Below, piece after piece: positions 33,938 through 41,693 of a stretch of 64,000 nucleotides of DNA. Position 1 is the stretch's first letter; each line of letters starts with the position of its first letter. Source of the stretch: Bradyrhizobium sp. Tv2a-2 (GTDB taxonomy: Bacteria > Pseudomonadota > Alphaproteobacteria > Rhizobiales > Xanthobacteraceae); assembly GCF_000472425.1 (NCBI RefSeq), contig NZ_AXAI01000010.1, forward strand, positions 62,001 to 126,000. The letters are read 5' to 3'. The translations under genes were made by a program, and so were the position numbers. The notes beneath the pieces are model-generated. The model ran no database searches. It was not told the origin of the DNA and worked only from the letters and a program-made list of their open reading frames with translations.

Positions 33938-34027
33938 TCATTCCGGGGCAGCGCGCAACGAGAAGGCCGGAATCTCGAGACAATAACTGCTGGATTCCGG
34001 GTTCGGCACGGCGTGCCGCCGGAATGA
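33938..34027. repeat. CATTCCGG-type palindrome between ureA and ureB
   Basis: Arms TCATTCCGG (33938-33946) and CCGGAATGA (34019-34027) with an inner TTCCGGGTTCGGC stem place it in the family of 14151-14230. It is intergenic within an operon, so it may affect the relative expression of ureA and ureB. Confidence 0.75.
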
Positions 34028-34037
34028 CAATAAGGGA

Positions 34038-34340
34038 CTAGCGGATCGGCTCGTGCACGGTGACGAGCTTGGTGCCGTCGGGAAAGGTCGCTTCAACCTG
34101 GATATCGTTGATCATCTCGGGGATGCCGGGCATCACCTGGTCGCGGGTGAGCACTTGTGCGCCGGCCTGCATCAGCTCGGCGACGGTGCGGCCGTCGCGG
34201 GCGCCCTCGACGATGAAATCCGAGATGATGGCGACGGCTTCGGGGTGGTTGAGCTTGACGCCGCGCTGCAGCCGTCGCCGCGCCACCATGGCCGCCATCG
34301 AAATCAGAAGCTTGTCCTTTTCGCGGGGAGACAGATTCAT
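34038..34340 (-). CDS. ureA: Urease gamma subunit
   Basis: This 100-residue subunit starts MNLSPREKDKLLISMAAMVA. It contains RGVKLNHPEAVAIISDFIVEGARDG and the QVMPGIPEMINDIQVEATFPDGTKLVTVHEPI end, matching UreA throughout. It starts 30 bases after the ureD stop. Confidence 0.95.
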   Translation of the reverse strand: MNLSPREKDKLLISMAAMVARRRLQRGVKLNHPEAVAIISDFIVEGARDGRTVAELMQAGAQVLTRDQVMPGIPEMINDIQVEATFPDGTKLVTVHEPIR

Positions 34341-34370
34341 ACGGGATCTCTTGAAACCTATGAGAACGAC

Positions 34371-35207
34371 CTAGTTGAGCCAGAGCCGCGGCAGCGGGGG
34401 GCCACCGGTGCGGGACAGCACAGCCACGATATCAGCGCGCAGCCGCGCTGCATCTTGGGCACAGAAGCGCGCCATTGCAAACCCATTCCAGGCGGAGATG
34501 CCGACCTCGCCGCCGAAATGATCCGCCGCTTCCCGCAGGCGCTCCGCCAGCGCCTGATCGCCGGGCACGATGAGAGCGGTCGCAATCGCCGCGGCATGCT
34601 TGCCGATGGCGGACTGCGACAGCTTCTCACCCACATCGCCCTCGAGACGCACCGTTTCGGCGTAAGCCAGTCTTCCGCCGCGACGCACGCGCCAGCGATC
34701 GACAAAGGAGCCCTGCTGCACACGCTCGCCCATGGCGGTGCGGCCGAACACCACCATTTCGCACAACAGAAGCGAGGCACCCTCCGCAAGATCGATGTCG
34801 ATCCGGCGCGACACTTTTGCGCGGTCGAACAGGATGGTTTCCTGCGGCAGCCAGGCAAGCCCGGCGCCAGCGGCAAGCTTCAACGAAATCGCAAGCTCGG
34901 CGGGACGATCGGTGGCGCGATAGATTTTTTCCGCGGCGGCGGTCGTCAGCGTCAGCCGCGCCCCTTCATGCGCCGTGATATCGACGTCGAACCGGTCGCC
35001 GCCGGCGACGCCGCCGGCAGTGTTCACAAACACCGCCGACAGCCCCTCGGCTTCCGGCGATGGAAAGCGGACGCGCAGCGAGCCTGATTCATGCAGGCTG
35101 CCGCGTCGGGTCGCGCCGTCGCGCGCATGCACCTCGAACGCCACCGCGCCACGGGCGCGATTGGCCGCGAACACCGCCGATGCCGTGGTGGGTGTCTCAG
35201 TGTCCAT
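34371..35207 (-). CDS. ureD: Urease accessory protein UreD
   Basis: This 278-residue urease assembly protein has LTTAAAEKIYRATD, LAWLPQETILFDRAKVSRRIDIDL, FGRTAMGERV and WRVRRGGRLAYAETVRLEGD blocks typical of UreD. It tunnels nickel toward the apo-urease with UreF and UreG. It is the first gene of the urease operon. The promoter presumably lies just upstream, between 35208 and the repeat at 35270, but none is clear. Confidence 0.93.
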   Translation of the reverse strand: MDTETPTTASAVFAANRARGAVAFEVHARDGATRRGSLHESGSLRVRFPSPEAEGLSAVFVNTAGGVAGGDRFDVDITAHEGARLTLTTAAAEKIYRATDRPAELAISLKLAAGAGLAWLPQETILFDRAKVSRRIDIDLAEGASLLLCEMVVFGRTAMGERVQQGSFVDRWRVRRGGRLAYAETVRLEGDVGEKLSQSAIGKHAAAIATALIVPGDQALAERLREAADHFGGEVGISAWNGFAMARFCAQDAARLRADIVAVLSRTGGPPLPRLWLN

Positions 35208-35269
35208 CCGTCCCCCAATCCTAAACCAAACAAGGATTTCGCTTGATCGAGTTTATCCGCGGATACGGA

Positions 35270-35394
35270 TCACCTCTCCCCGCCGGGGGAGAGGTCGGCG
35301 CGTAGCGCCGGGTGAGGGCCGCAGCTCTCTCGAGGGACCGTAACGCCTCACCCGATTTGCTGCGCAGATCGACTTCTCCGTTTGGGAGAGGTGG
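35270..35394. repeat. Palindromic repeat (copy C) between urtE and ureD
   Basis: The arms CACCTCTCCCCGCCGGGGGAGAGGT (about 35270-35294) and TTCTCCGTTTGGGAGAGGTG (about 35373-35393) plus CCGGGTGAGGG and CCTCACCCG stems match copies A and B. It separates the urea transporter operon from the urease operon, which run in the same direction. Confidence 0.8.
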
Positions 35395-35430
35395 ACCTCC
35401 GTTGCCGCAACAGCTTACCATCATTGTCCG

Positions 35431-36126
35431 TTACAGCGCCATCTGGCGGCTGATCTCAGCCTGGTCGAGACCGGCGCGATCGCAGGAATATTTGACTGCG
35501 CCGCGGTCCATGACCGCGAAAGTGTCGCCAAGCTCGCAGGCAAAGTCGAGATATTGCTCGACCAGCACGATGGCGATGTCGCCGAGATTGCGCAGATATG
35601 AGATCGCGCGGCCGATGTCCTTGATGATCGAAGGCTGGATGCCCTCGGTCGGCTCGTCGAGCAGCAGCAGTTTCGGCCGCATCACCAACGCACGGCCGAT
35701 GGCAAGCTGCTGTTGCTGGCCGCCGGAGAGATCGCCGCCGCGCCGCCCGAGCATGGACTGCAGCACAGGGAACAGCGAGAACACGTCATCGGGAATGCTG
35801 CGATCCTCGCGCTTGAGCGGCGCAAATCCGGTGCGCAGGTTCTCTTCCACGGTCAGCAGCGGAAAGATCTCGCGGCCCTGCGGCACGAAGCCGATGCCGC
35901 GACGTGCCCGCTCGTAGGGCCGCAAGCTCGTGACGTCGGCGCCGTCGAAGGTGATGGAGCCCGAAGCGATCGGGTACTGGCCGACCAGCGCACGGAGCAG
36001 CGAGGTCTTGCCGACGCCGTTGCGCCCGAGCACGCAAGTGACCCTGCCCGGCTGTGCATTGATCGAGACGCCGCGCAGCGCCTGCGCCGCGCCGTAATAG
36101 AGGTTGATGTCCTTGACTTCGAGCAT
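35431..36126 (-). CDS. urtE: Urea ABC transporter ATP-binding protein UrtE
   Basis: This 231-residue ATPase of the LivF type has Walker A GRNGVGKTS (about 33-41), Q-loop GFVPQGREIF, signature LSGGQQQQLAIGRALVMRP, and Walker B LLLLDEPTEGIQPSII. It powers urea uptake with UrtD. It starts 5 bases after urtD and is the last gene of the transporter operon. Assignment to urea is from UrtA and the adjoining urease operon. Confidence 0.93.
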   Translation of the reverse strand: MLEVKDINLYYGAAQALRGVSINAQPGRVTCVLGRNGVGKTSLLRALVGQYPIASGSITFDGADVTSLRPYERARRGIGFVPQGREIFPLLTVEENLRTGFAPLKREDRSIPDDVFSLFPVLQSMLGRRGGDLSGGQQQQLAIGRALVMRPKLLLLDEPTEGIQPSIIKDIGRAISYLRNLGDIAIVLVEQYLDFACELGDTFAVMDRGAVKYSCDRAGLDQAEISRQMAL

Positions 36127-36131
36127 TTGCG

Positions 36132-36893
36132 TTACCGTCCCAGATACACTTCGATGACCCGCTCGTTGGATGAGACCTGGTCGATCGTACCTTCAGCCAG
36201 CACGGTGCCTTCATGCAGGCACGTCACCTTGACGCCGAGCTCGCGCACAAAGCTCATGTCGTGCTCGACCACCATCACGGTGTGATCGCGGTTGATCTGC
36301 TTCAACAGCTCCGCCGTCTGCTGGGTCTCGACATCGGTCATGCCGGCGACCGGCTCGTCGACCAGCAACAGCCGTGGGTTTTGTGCGAGCAGCATTCCGA
36401 TCTCCAACCACTGTTTCTGGCCGTGGGAGAGGCTACCGGCGAGTCGCTTGCGGGCGTCAGTGAGGCGGATGGTTTCGAGCACGCGCTCGATCCGCTCGCT
36501 GTCCGGCTTGTTGGGCCGCCAGAACAGCGTGCCCTTGACGCTGTGATCGACATTGAGCGCGAGCAGCAGATTGTCCTCGACCGTTTGGCTTTCGAACACC
36601 GTCGGCTTCTGGAATTTTCGGCCGATGCCGAGTTCGGCGATGCGAGTCTCATCGAGGCGCGTGAGATCGGTAACGCCGTCGAACAGCACCGTGCCTTCGT
36701 CCGGCTTGGTCTTGCCGGTGATGATGTCCATCATCGTGGTCTTGCCGGCGCCATTGGGGCCGATAATGGCGCGCATCTCGCCGGGCGCAAGCGTCAGCGA
36801 AAGATTGTTGATGGCATGGAAACCGTCGAAGGAGACATGCACGCCGTCAAGATAGAGCAGCGCGGAAGTGGTACGGCCGTCGATGGTGTTCAT
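36132..36893 (-). CDS. urtD: Urea ABC transporter ATP-binding protein UrtD
   Basis: This 253-residue ATPase of the LivG type has Walker A GPNGAGKTT, Q-loop KFQKPTVFE, signature LSHGQKQWLEIGMLL (the LSHGQ variant usual in UrtD) and Walker B LLLVDEPVAGM. It carries a C-terminal SNERVIEVYLGR end. It overlaps urtC by 4 bases at its start. Confidence 0.93.
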   Translation of the reverse strand: MNTIDGRTTSALLYLDGVHVSFDGFHAINNLSLTLAPGEMRAIIGPNGAGKTTMMDIITGKTKPDEGTVLFDGVTDLTRLDETRIAELGIGRKFQKPTVFESQTVEDNLLLALNVDHSVKGTLFWRPNKPDSERIERVLETIRLTDARKRLAGSLSHGQKQWLEIGMLLAQNPRLLLVDEPVAGMTDVETQQTAELLKQINRDHTVMVVEHDMSFVRELGVKVTCLHEGTVLAEGTIDQVSSNERVIEVYLGR

Positions 36894-38068
36894 GGCCCTT
36901 GCTCCGCCATCTTGGGTTCGCTGACGCCGTCTTCGCGCGCGGCACTCACCGCATCCGCCGCGATCGTCTTCTGTCTCATGGGCATCCGCCAGCTATTGAA
37001 GGTGCCCACGATGCCCTTGGGCAACAGCAGCGTCACCAGGATGAACAGCGCGCCAAGCATGAACAGCCAGTACGGGGCAAGCACGCCGGAGGTGAAAAAG
37101 GTCTTGGCGTAGTTGACGACGATGGCCCCCAGTGCCGCGCCGATCAGCGTGCCCCGGCCACCGACGGCAACCCAGATCACGGCTTCAATCGAGTTGCCCG
37201 GCGCGAATTCCGACGGATTGATGATGCCGACCTGCGGCACGTAGAGCGCGCCCGCGACGCCTGCCATGCAGGCGGAGAGCGTGAACACGAACAGCTTGTA
37301 GGATTCGACGCGATAGCCGATGAAGCGCGTGCGCGACTCGGCGTCGCGGATCGCGATCAGCACCTTGCCGAGCTTGGACGTCACGATCGCCCGGCAGAGC
37401 AGGAAGGCCACTATCAGGAACAGGCAGCTCAGCGCAAACAGCGCCGCGCGTGTGCCATCGGCCTGCACGTTGAAGCCCAGGATGTCCTTGAAGTCGGTCA
37501 GGCCGTTGTTGCCGCCGAAGCCGAAATCGTTGCGGAAGAAGGCGAGCAGCAGCGCATAGGTCATCGCCTGCGTGATGATCGAGAGGTAAACGCCGGTGAC
37601 GCGGGAGCGGAAGGCGAACCAGCCGAAGCCGAAGGCGAGCAGGCCGGGTACTACCACCACCATCAGCGCCGCGAAGGGGAACATGTCGAAGCCATACCAG
37701 TACCACGGTAGCTTCTGCCAGTTCAGGAACACCATGAAGTCGGGCAGGATCGGATTGCCGTAGACGCCGCGGGTGCCGATCTGGCGCATCAGATACATGC
37801 CCATGGCGTAGCCGCCGAGCGCGAAGAAGGCGCCATGACCGAGCGAGAGAATGCCGCAATAACCCCAGATCAGGTCGATCGAGAGCGCCAGGATGGCGTA
37901 GCAGACATATTTGCCCCACAGCGCCACGAGATAGGTCGGCACCTGGAAGACGGAGCCGACGGGCAACAGGAGGTTGGAGAGCGGAATCAGGATCCCGCAG
38001 GCCGCGACCACCACGACGAAGGTAGTTGCGGCCCGATCCAGCGAACGTGTCAGGACATGCGGCATCAT
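36890..38068 (-). CDS. urtC: Urea ABC transporter permease UrtC
   Basis: This 392-residue permease of the LivM family has about ten hydrophobic segments. Family landmarks are YCGILSLGHGAFFALGGYAMGMYL, the AIRDAESRTRFIGYRVESYK cytoplasmic loop and GINNPSEF-like GIINPSEFAPGNSIEAVIWVAVGGRGTLIGA. The stretch between positions about 85 and 150 (FGMYL...PDFMVFLNWQKLPWYWYG) is the UrtC-specific periplasmic loop. It overlaps urtB by 4 bases and urtD by 4 bases. The C-terminal tail is charged and poorly conserved. Confidence 0.93.
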   Translation of the reverse strand: MMPHVLTRSLDRAATTFVVVVAACGILIPLSNLLLPVGSVFQVPTYLVALWGKYVCYAILALSIDLIWGYCGILSLGHGAFFALGGYAMGMYLMRQIGTRGVYGNPILPDFMVFLNWQKLPWYWYGFDMFPFAALMVVVVPGLLAFGFGWFAFRSRVTGVYLSIITQAMTYALLLAFFRNDFGFGGNNGLTDFKDILGFNVQADGTRAALFALSCLFLIVAFLLCRAIVTSKLGKVLIAIRDAESRTRFIGYRVESYKLFVFTLSACMAGVAGALYVPQVGIINPSEFAPGNSIEAVIWVAVGGRGTLIGAALGAIVVNYAKTFFTSGVLAPYWLFMLGALFILVTLLLPKGIVGTFNSWRMPMRQKTIAADAVSAAREDGVSEPKMAEQGP

Positions 38069-39675
38069 GCTTCCACCGCCCGCCCCTTGAGCGCGAACAG
38101 GCCACGCGGACGTTTCTGAATGAACAGAATGATCAGCACGAGAATGGCGATCTTACCGAGCACCGCGCCGGCCACCGGCTCCAGGAACTTGTTAGCGATA
38201 CCGAGTGTGAAGGCGCCGACCAGCGTACCCCAGAGATTGCCGACGCCGCCGAACACCACGACCATGAAAGAGTCGATGATGTAGCCCTGGCCGAGATTGG
38301 GGCTGACATTGTCGATCTGCGACAGCGCAACGCCCGCAATGCCCGCGATTCCAGAGCCGAGGCCGAAGGTGAGCGCGTCGACCCGGGAGGTGGCGATGCC
38401 CATCGAGGCCGCCATGCGGCGGTTCTGCGTCACCGCGCGCATCTCGAGCCCGAGCGCAGTGAAGCGCAGCATCGCGAGCAGGATCACGAACACCGCGAGC
38501 GTGAAGCAGAGGATCCAGAGCCGGTTGTAGGTGATGGTGATCTGGCCGAGCTCGAAGGCGCCGCTCATCCAGGACGGGTTGCCGACCTCGCGGTTGGTCG
38601 GGCCGAAGATGGTGCGCACCGCCTGCTGCAGCACCAGCGACAGGCCCCAGGTCGCAAGCAGCGTCTCCAGCGGCCGGCCGTAGAGGAAGCGGATGATGCT
38701 GCGCTCGATCAGGACCCCGATGGCGCCTGCGACCAGGAAGGCCAAGGGCACCGCGATCAGAAGCGAATAGTCGAACAGACCGGGATAGCGGGTGCGGATC
38801 ACCTCCTGCACGACGAAAGTAGTGTAAGCGCCGAGCATCACCATCTCGCCGTGGGCCATGTTGATGACGCCCATCACGCCGAAGGTGATGGCGAGCCCAA
38901 TCGCGGCCAGCAACAGCACCGAGCCGAGCGAAAGCCCGTACCAGGCGTTCTGCACGCCGGACCATATCGCGAGCGAATTCTGAATCGACGAGACCGCGCT
39001 CGCTGCCGCCTTTGCGACCGCGGGCGGCTGGTCGGTGCCGATGTCGCTGAGCATCGCCAGCGCGTCCTGGTCGCCGCGCGACCGGATGGTCGCTACCGCC
39101 TCGAGCTTGTCGACCTCGGCGGCGTCGGACTTGAACAGGATGATCGCGGCGCGCGCCTGGGCGAGGAATGCCTTGGCCGTCCGATCGGTCTCCTTGGCAA
39201 GCGCGCCTTCGACGGCCGGCAGCGCGGCCTCCTCATGCGACTTGAACACCGATTTCGCCGCGGAGATACGCGCGTCAAGGTTGGGCGACTGCAAGGTCAG
39301 GCCGCCGAGCGCGGCCTCGATGTGGCGGCGCAGCTTGTTATTGAGGCTGACCGCGCTCGCGCTGTCGGGAATGGCATCGACGGGCGCGCCGGTCGCGGCA
39401 TCGACCGCCTTGCCGTCCTCCTGCTTAATGTAGACCTTCTTGGTGTCGGCATCGAACATCAGCCGCTCGTCCTTGAGCGCACTGATGATGGGATAGGCGA
39501 GCGGACTGCCCGACGAAGCAATGGCGTCGACGGCTTCCTCAGAATCGGAAAAATCGTCGGTGGTGAACTTGGCGACCGCATCCTCGAACGGGCCCGCGAA
39601 AGCGGGGCCCGTAAAAGCGATCAGCACGAGCGCGAGCAGAAAGGCATGAAACGGAGCAATGAACCTGGCGAGCAC
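38065..39675 (-). CDS. urtB: Urea ABC transporter permease UrtB
   Basis: This 536-residue permease differs from ordinary LivH proteins by a long N-terminal extracytoplasmic domain (about 1-215). That domain starts with a signal sequence (FHAFLLALVLIAFTGPAFA) and carries HEAT-like helices, typical of UrtB. The membrane half contains NMAHGEMVMLGAYTTFVVQEV and FGLGSGIAGIAGVALSQIDNVSPNLGQGYIIDSFMVVVFGGVGNLWG. No ATG is available at the start; a GTG at 39675 follows CGGGG, with a TTG at 39681 as alternative. It is the first permease gene after a hairpin that follows urtA. Confidence 0.9.
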   Translation of the reverse strand: MLARFIAPFHAFLLALVLIAFTGPAFAGPFEDAVAKFTTDDFSDSEEAVDAIASSGSPLAYPIISALKDERLMFDADTKKVYIKQEDGKAVDAATGAPVDAIPDSASAVSLNNKLRRHIEAALGGLTLQSPNLDARISAAKSVFKSHEEAALPAVEGALAKETDRTAKAFLAQARAAIILFKSDAAEVDKLEAVATIRSRGDQDALAMLSDIGTDQPPAVAKAAASAVSSIQNSLAIWSGVQNAWYGLSLGSVLLLAAIGLAITFGVMGVINMAHGEMVMLGAYTTFVVQEVIRTRYPGLFDYSLLIAVPLAFLVAGAIGVLIERSIIRFLYGRPLETLLATWGLSLVLQQAVRTIFGPTNREVGNPSWMSGAFELGQITITYNRLWILCFTLAVFVILLAMLRFTALGLEMRAVTQNRRMAASMGIATSRVDALTFGLGSGIAGIAGVALSQIDNVSPNLGQGYIIDSFMVVVFGGVGNLWGTLVGAFTLGIANKFLEPVAGAVLGKIAILVLIILFIQKRPRGLFALKGRAVEA

Positions 39676-39700
39676 TGGCAAACCCCGGCGAGAGGTAAAA

Positions 39701-39726
39701 GGAAGGCGGCGACATCGCCGCCTTCC
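39701..39726 (-). terminator. Stem-loop between urtA and urtB
   Basis: A perfect 11-base stem GGAAGGCGGCG (39701-39711) / CGCCGCCTTCC (39716-39726) with a 4-base loop lies between the urtA stop (39817) and the urtB start. On the minus strand it is followed by TTTTAC, a weak terminator pattern. Such stems after binding-protein genes usually stabilise the upstream message and lower read-through. Confidence 0.65.
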
Positions 39727-39737
39727 ACTTTCTGTTT

Positions 39738-39786
39738 GCGCATGATCCTTTCGAAAAACCGGTTTCCACTTTTTCGGATCATGCGC
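39738..39786. repeat. CATGATC-type dispersed palindrome
   Basis: Arms GCGCATGATCC (39738-39748) and GGATCATGCGC (39776-39786) are perfect, with an inner AAAAACCGGTTTCC. It belongs to the same broad family as 44210-44256 and 21914-21962. It lies just before the urtA stop, upstream of the hairpin at 39701. Confidence 0.7.
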
Positions 39787-39816
39787 CGGTTCTTATCAAG
39801 ACGGTCAGGCGGGCGA

Positions 39817-41133
39817 TCAGGAGCCCGAGCCGAGGCACTTGTTGGTCTTGACGTTGTAGTTGCCGCACTTCTTGCCGACCCAATCGCCGATCAGGTCCTT
39901 GGAGCCGTCCAGCTCCTTTGACCATGCATCGCCGGGGACAAGGTCCTTGGTCTTGTACACCACGTTGAACTGGCCATCGCCCTTGATCTCACCGATGAAC
40001 ACGGGCTTGGTGATGTGGTGGTTGGGCAGCATCTTGGAGATGCCGCCGGTCAGGTTCGGCGCTTCGGTGCCGGGCAGCGCGTCGATGACCTTGTCGGCAT
40101 CGGTCGACTTCACCTTCTCGACCGCCTTCACCCACATGTTGAAGCCGATCACGTGAGCTTCCATCGGGTCGTTGGTCGTGCGCTTCGGGTTCTTGGTGTA
40201 GGCCTGCCACTCCTTGATGAATTTCTCGTTGGCCGGAGTTTTGATCGACTCGAAGTAGTTCCAGGCGGCGAGATGGCCGACCAGCGGCTTGGTGTCGATG
40301 CCGGCGAGCTCTTCCTCACCCACCGAGAACGCGACCACCGGGATGTCGGTCGCCTTGATGCCCTGGTTGCCGAGCTCCTTGTAGAAGGGAACGTTGGCGT
40401 CGCCGTTGATGGTGGAGACCACCGCGGTCTTCTTGCCGGCCGAGCCGAACGCCTTGATCTTGGAGACCTCGGTCTGCCAGTCCGCGAAACCGAATGGAGT
40501 GTAGTTGATCATGATGTCGTCGGCGGCAACACCCTTCGACTTCAGATAGGCCTCGAGGATCTTGTTGGTGGTGCGCGGATAGACATAGTCGGTGCCTTCC
40601 AGCACCCAGCGCTTCACCTTATCTTCCTTCATCAGATAGTCGACGGCTGGAATCGCCTGCTGGTTCGGCGCCGCACCCGTGTAGAACACGTTGCGCTCGG
40701 ACTCCTCGCCTTCATACTGCACCGGGTAGAACAGGATGCTGTTCAGCTCCTTGAACACCGGCAGCACGGATTTGCGCGACACCGAGGTCCAGCAGCCGAA
40801 CACGACCGCGACCTTGTCCTTGGTGATGAGCTCGCGCGCCTTTTCGGCGAACAGCGGCCAGTTCGAAGCGGGATCGACGACGACTGCCTCAAGCTTCTTG
40901 CCGAGGACGCCGCCCTTCTTGTTCTGCTCGTCGATCAAAAAAAGGATGGTGTCCTTCAGCGTCGTTTCGCTGATGGCCATGGTGCCGGAGAGCGAGTGCA
41001 GGACGCCGACCTTGATCGTATCGTCCGCGGCAAGAACCGGCGAAATCGCAAAGCCGAGGGCAAGCCCAGCGGTCGCTGCCAGCCAGCGACGGCGGGTCAT
41101 CGTCGCTATGTTGTGAGCAATTTTGGTAAGCAT
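39817..41133 (-). CDS. urtA: Urea-binding protein UrtA
   Basis: This 438-residue periplasmic binding protein of the Leu/Ile/Val-type family captures urea for import. The N-terminus MLTKIAHNIATMTRRRWLAA carries a signal with twin arginines before a hydrophobic stretch (LAATAGLALGFAISPVLA), so Tat export is possible. Mature landmarks are KVGVLHSLSGTMAISETTLKD, GCWTSVSRKSVLPVFKE, LFYPVQYEGEE, and VEGTDYVYPRTTNKIL-like LEGTDYVYPRTTNKIL. The C-terminal pair of Cys (KKCGNYNVKTNKCLG) is typical. GAGAGGA precedes the ATG. A sigma-54 type promoter lies about 75 bases upstream, fitting nitrogen control. Confidence 0.93.
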   Translation of the reverse strand: MLTKIAHNIATMTRRRWLAATAGLALGFAISPVLAADDTIKVGVLHSLSGTMAISETTLKDTILFLIDEQNKKGGVLGKKLEAVVVDPASNWPLFAEKARELITKDKVAVVFGCWTSVSRKSVLPVFKELNSILFYPVQYEGEESERNVFYTGAAPNQQAIPAVDYLMKEDKVKRWVLEGTDYVYPRTTNKILEAYLKSKGVAADDIMINYTPFGFADWQTEVSKIKAFGSAGKKTAVVSTINGDANVPFYKELGNQGIKATDIPVVAFSVGEEELAGIDTKPLVGHLAAWNYFESIKTPANEKFIKEWQAYTKNPKRTTNDPMEAHVIGFNMWVKAVEKVKSTDADKVIDALPGTEAPNLTGGISKMLPNHHITKPVFIGEIKGDGQFNVVYKTKDLVPGDAWSKELDGSKDLIGDWVGKKCGNYNVKTNKCLGSGS

Positions 41134-41208
41134 AGAGGTATCCTCTCCCTGACGCAGGCGTGAAAAAACGCTGCGACGGCCCCATCGGCCGCCTGCGTTA
41201 AGGGAATC

Positions 41209-41223
41209 GCAAGAACCATGCCA
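41209..41223 (-). promoter_or_regulatory. Sigma-54 (RpoN) promoter of urtA
   Basis: The minus strand reads TGGCATGGTTCTTGC (41223-41209), with the invariant GG and GC separated by 10 bases, matching the -24/-12 pattern. The predicted start near 41197 leaves a leader of about 64 bases. An upstream activator (NtrC) site was not clearly found. Confidence 0.65.
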
Positions 41224-41693
41224 CGCCCATGGGCGGCCTTAAGTCGCTGAATTTGCTTTCGAAACTGGTTAAATTCGCAAAAATTCCACGATTGGCGGCT
41301 CATTTTTTGAACAAAAAAAATGTATGCTTTCGCGGCAACCTGTATAATTTGTGAGCATAATCGGAAGAATGTCTAATTTTACGGCATGAAACTTCACGGC
41401 CCAGAGAGCAAAAGCGCACAGCGCGTGATCCGTGAGGCGCCGGCGAAACGGGCTTGATCCGCGAAATCATCCTTGAAAGTGCCGCGTTCGCGTTCCATAT
41501 GTCTCCGCGGACCTCGGGAATCATTCGGGGCATCGCGAGCCGCGTGTTCTTAAGCCGTTAGCCTTTCCATAGAATAATGGGCTTCTGGCTCGCTTTTTCA
41601 GCCAAACAACAATCGACGCCCCCGACACGCGGGTGTTCCTGAGATCGTCGGCCCGCCGCCCGGCCTTTGCCGCTGGCTGCCGGCTGTTTCATT
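41224..41693. other. AT-rich intergenic region between urtA and the helicase gene
   Basis: A strongly AT-rich patch (41280-41400) includes TGTATAATTTGTGAGCATAAT and a run of A residues near 41310, upstream of the sigma-54 promoter of urtA; it may bend DNA or hold activator sites. Nothing here looks coding. The helicase promoter is probably in the right half, but none is clear. Confidence 0.4.

Noticed and set aside
38026..39921. A 631-residue plus-strand frame across urtB and parts of urtC and urtA
   Set aside because: It crosses gene boundaries on the opposite strand and is almost entirely Arg/His/Asp/Glu; urtA, urtB and urtC are each clearly coding on the minus strand.
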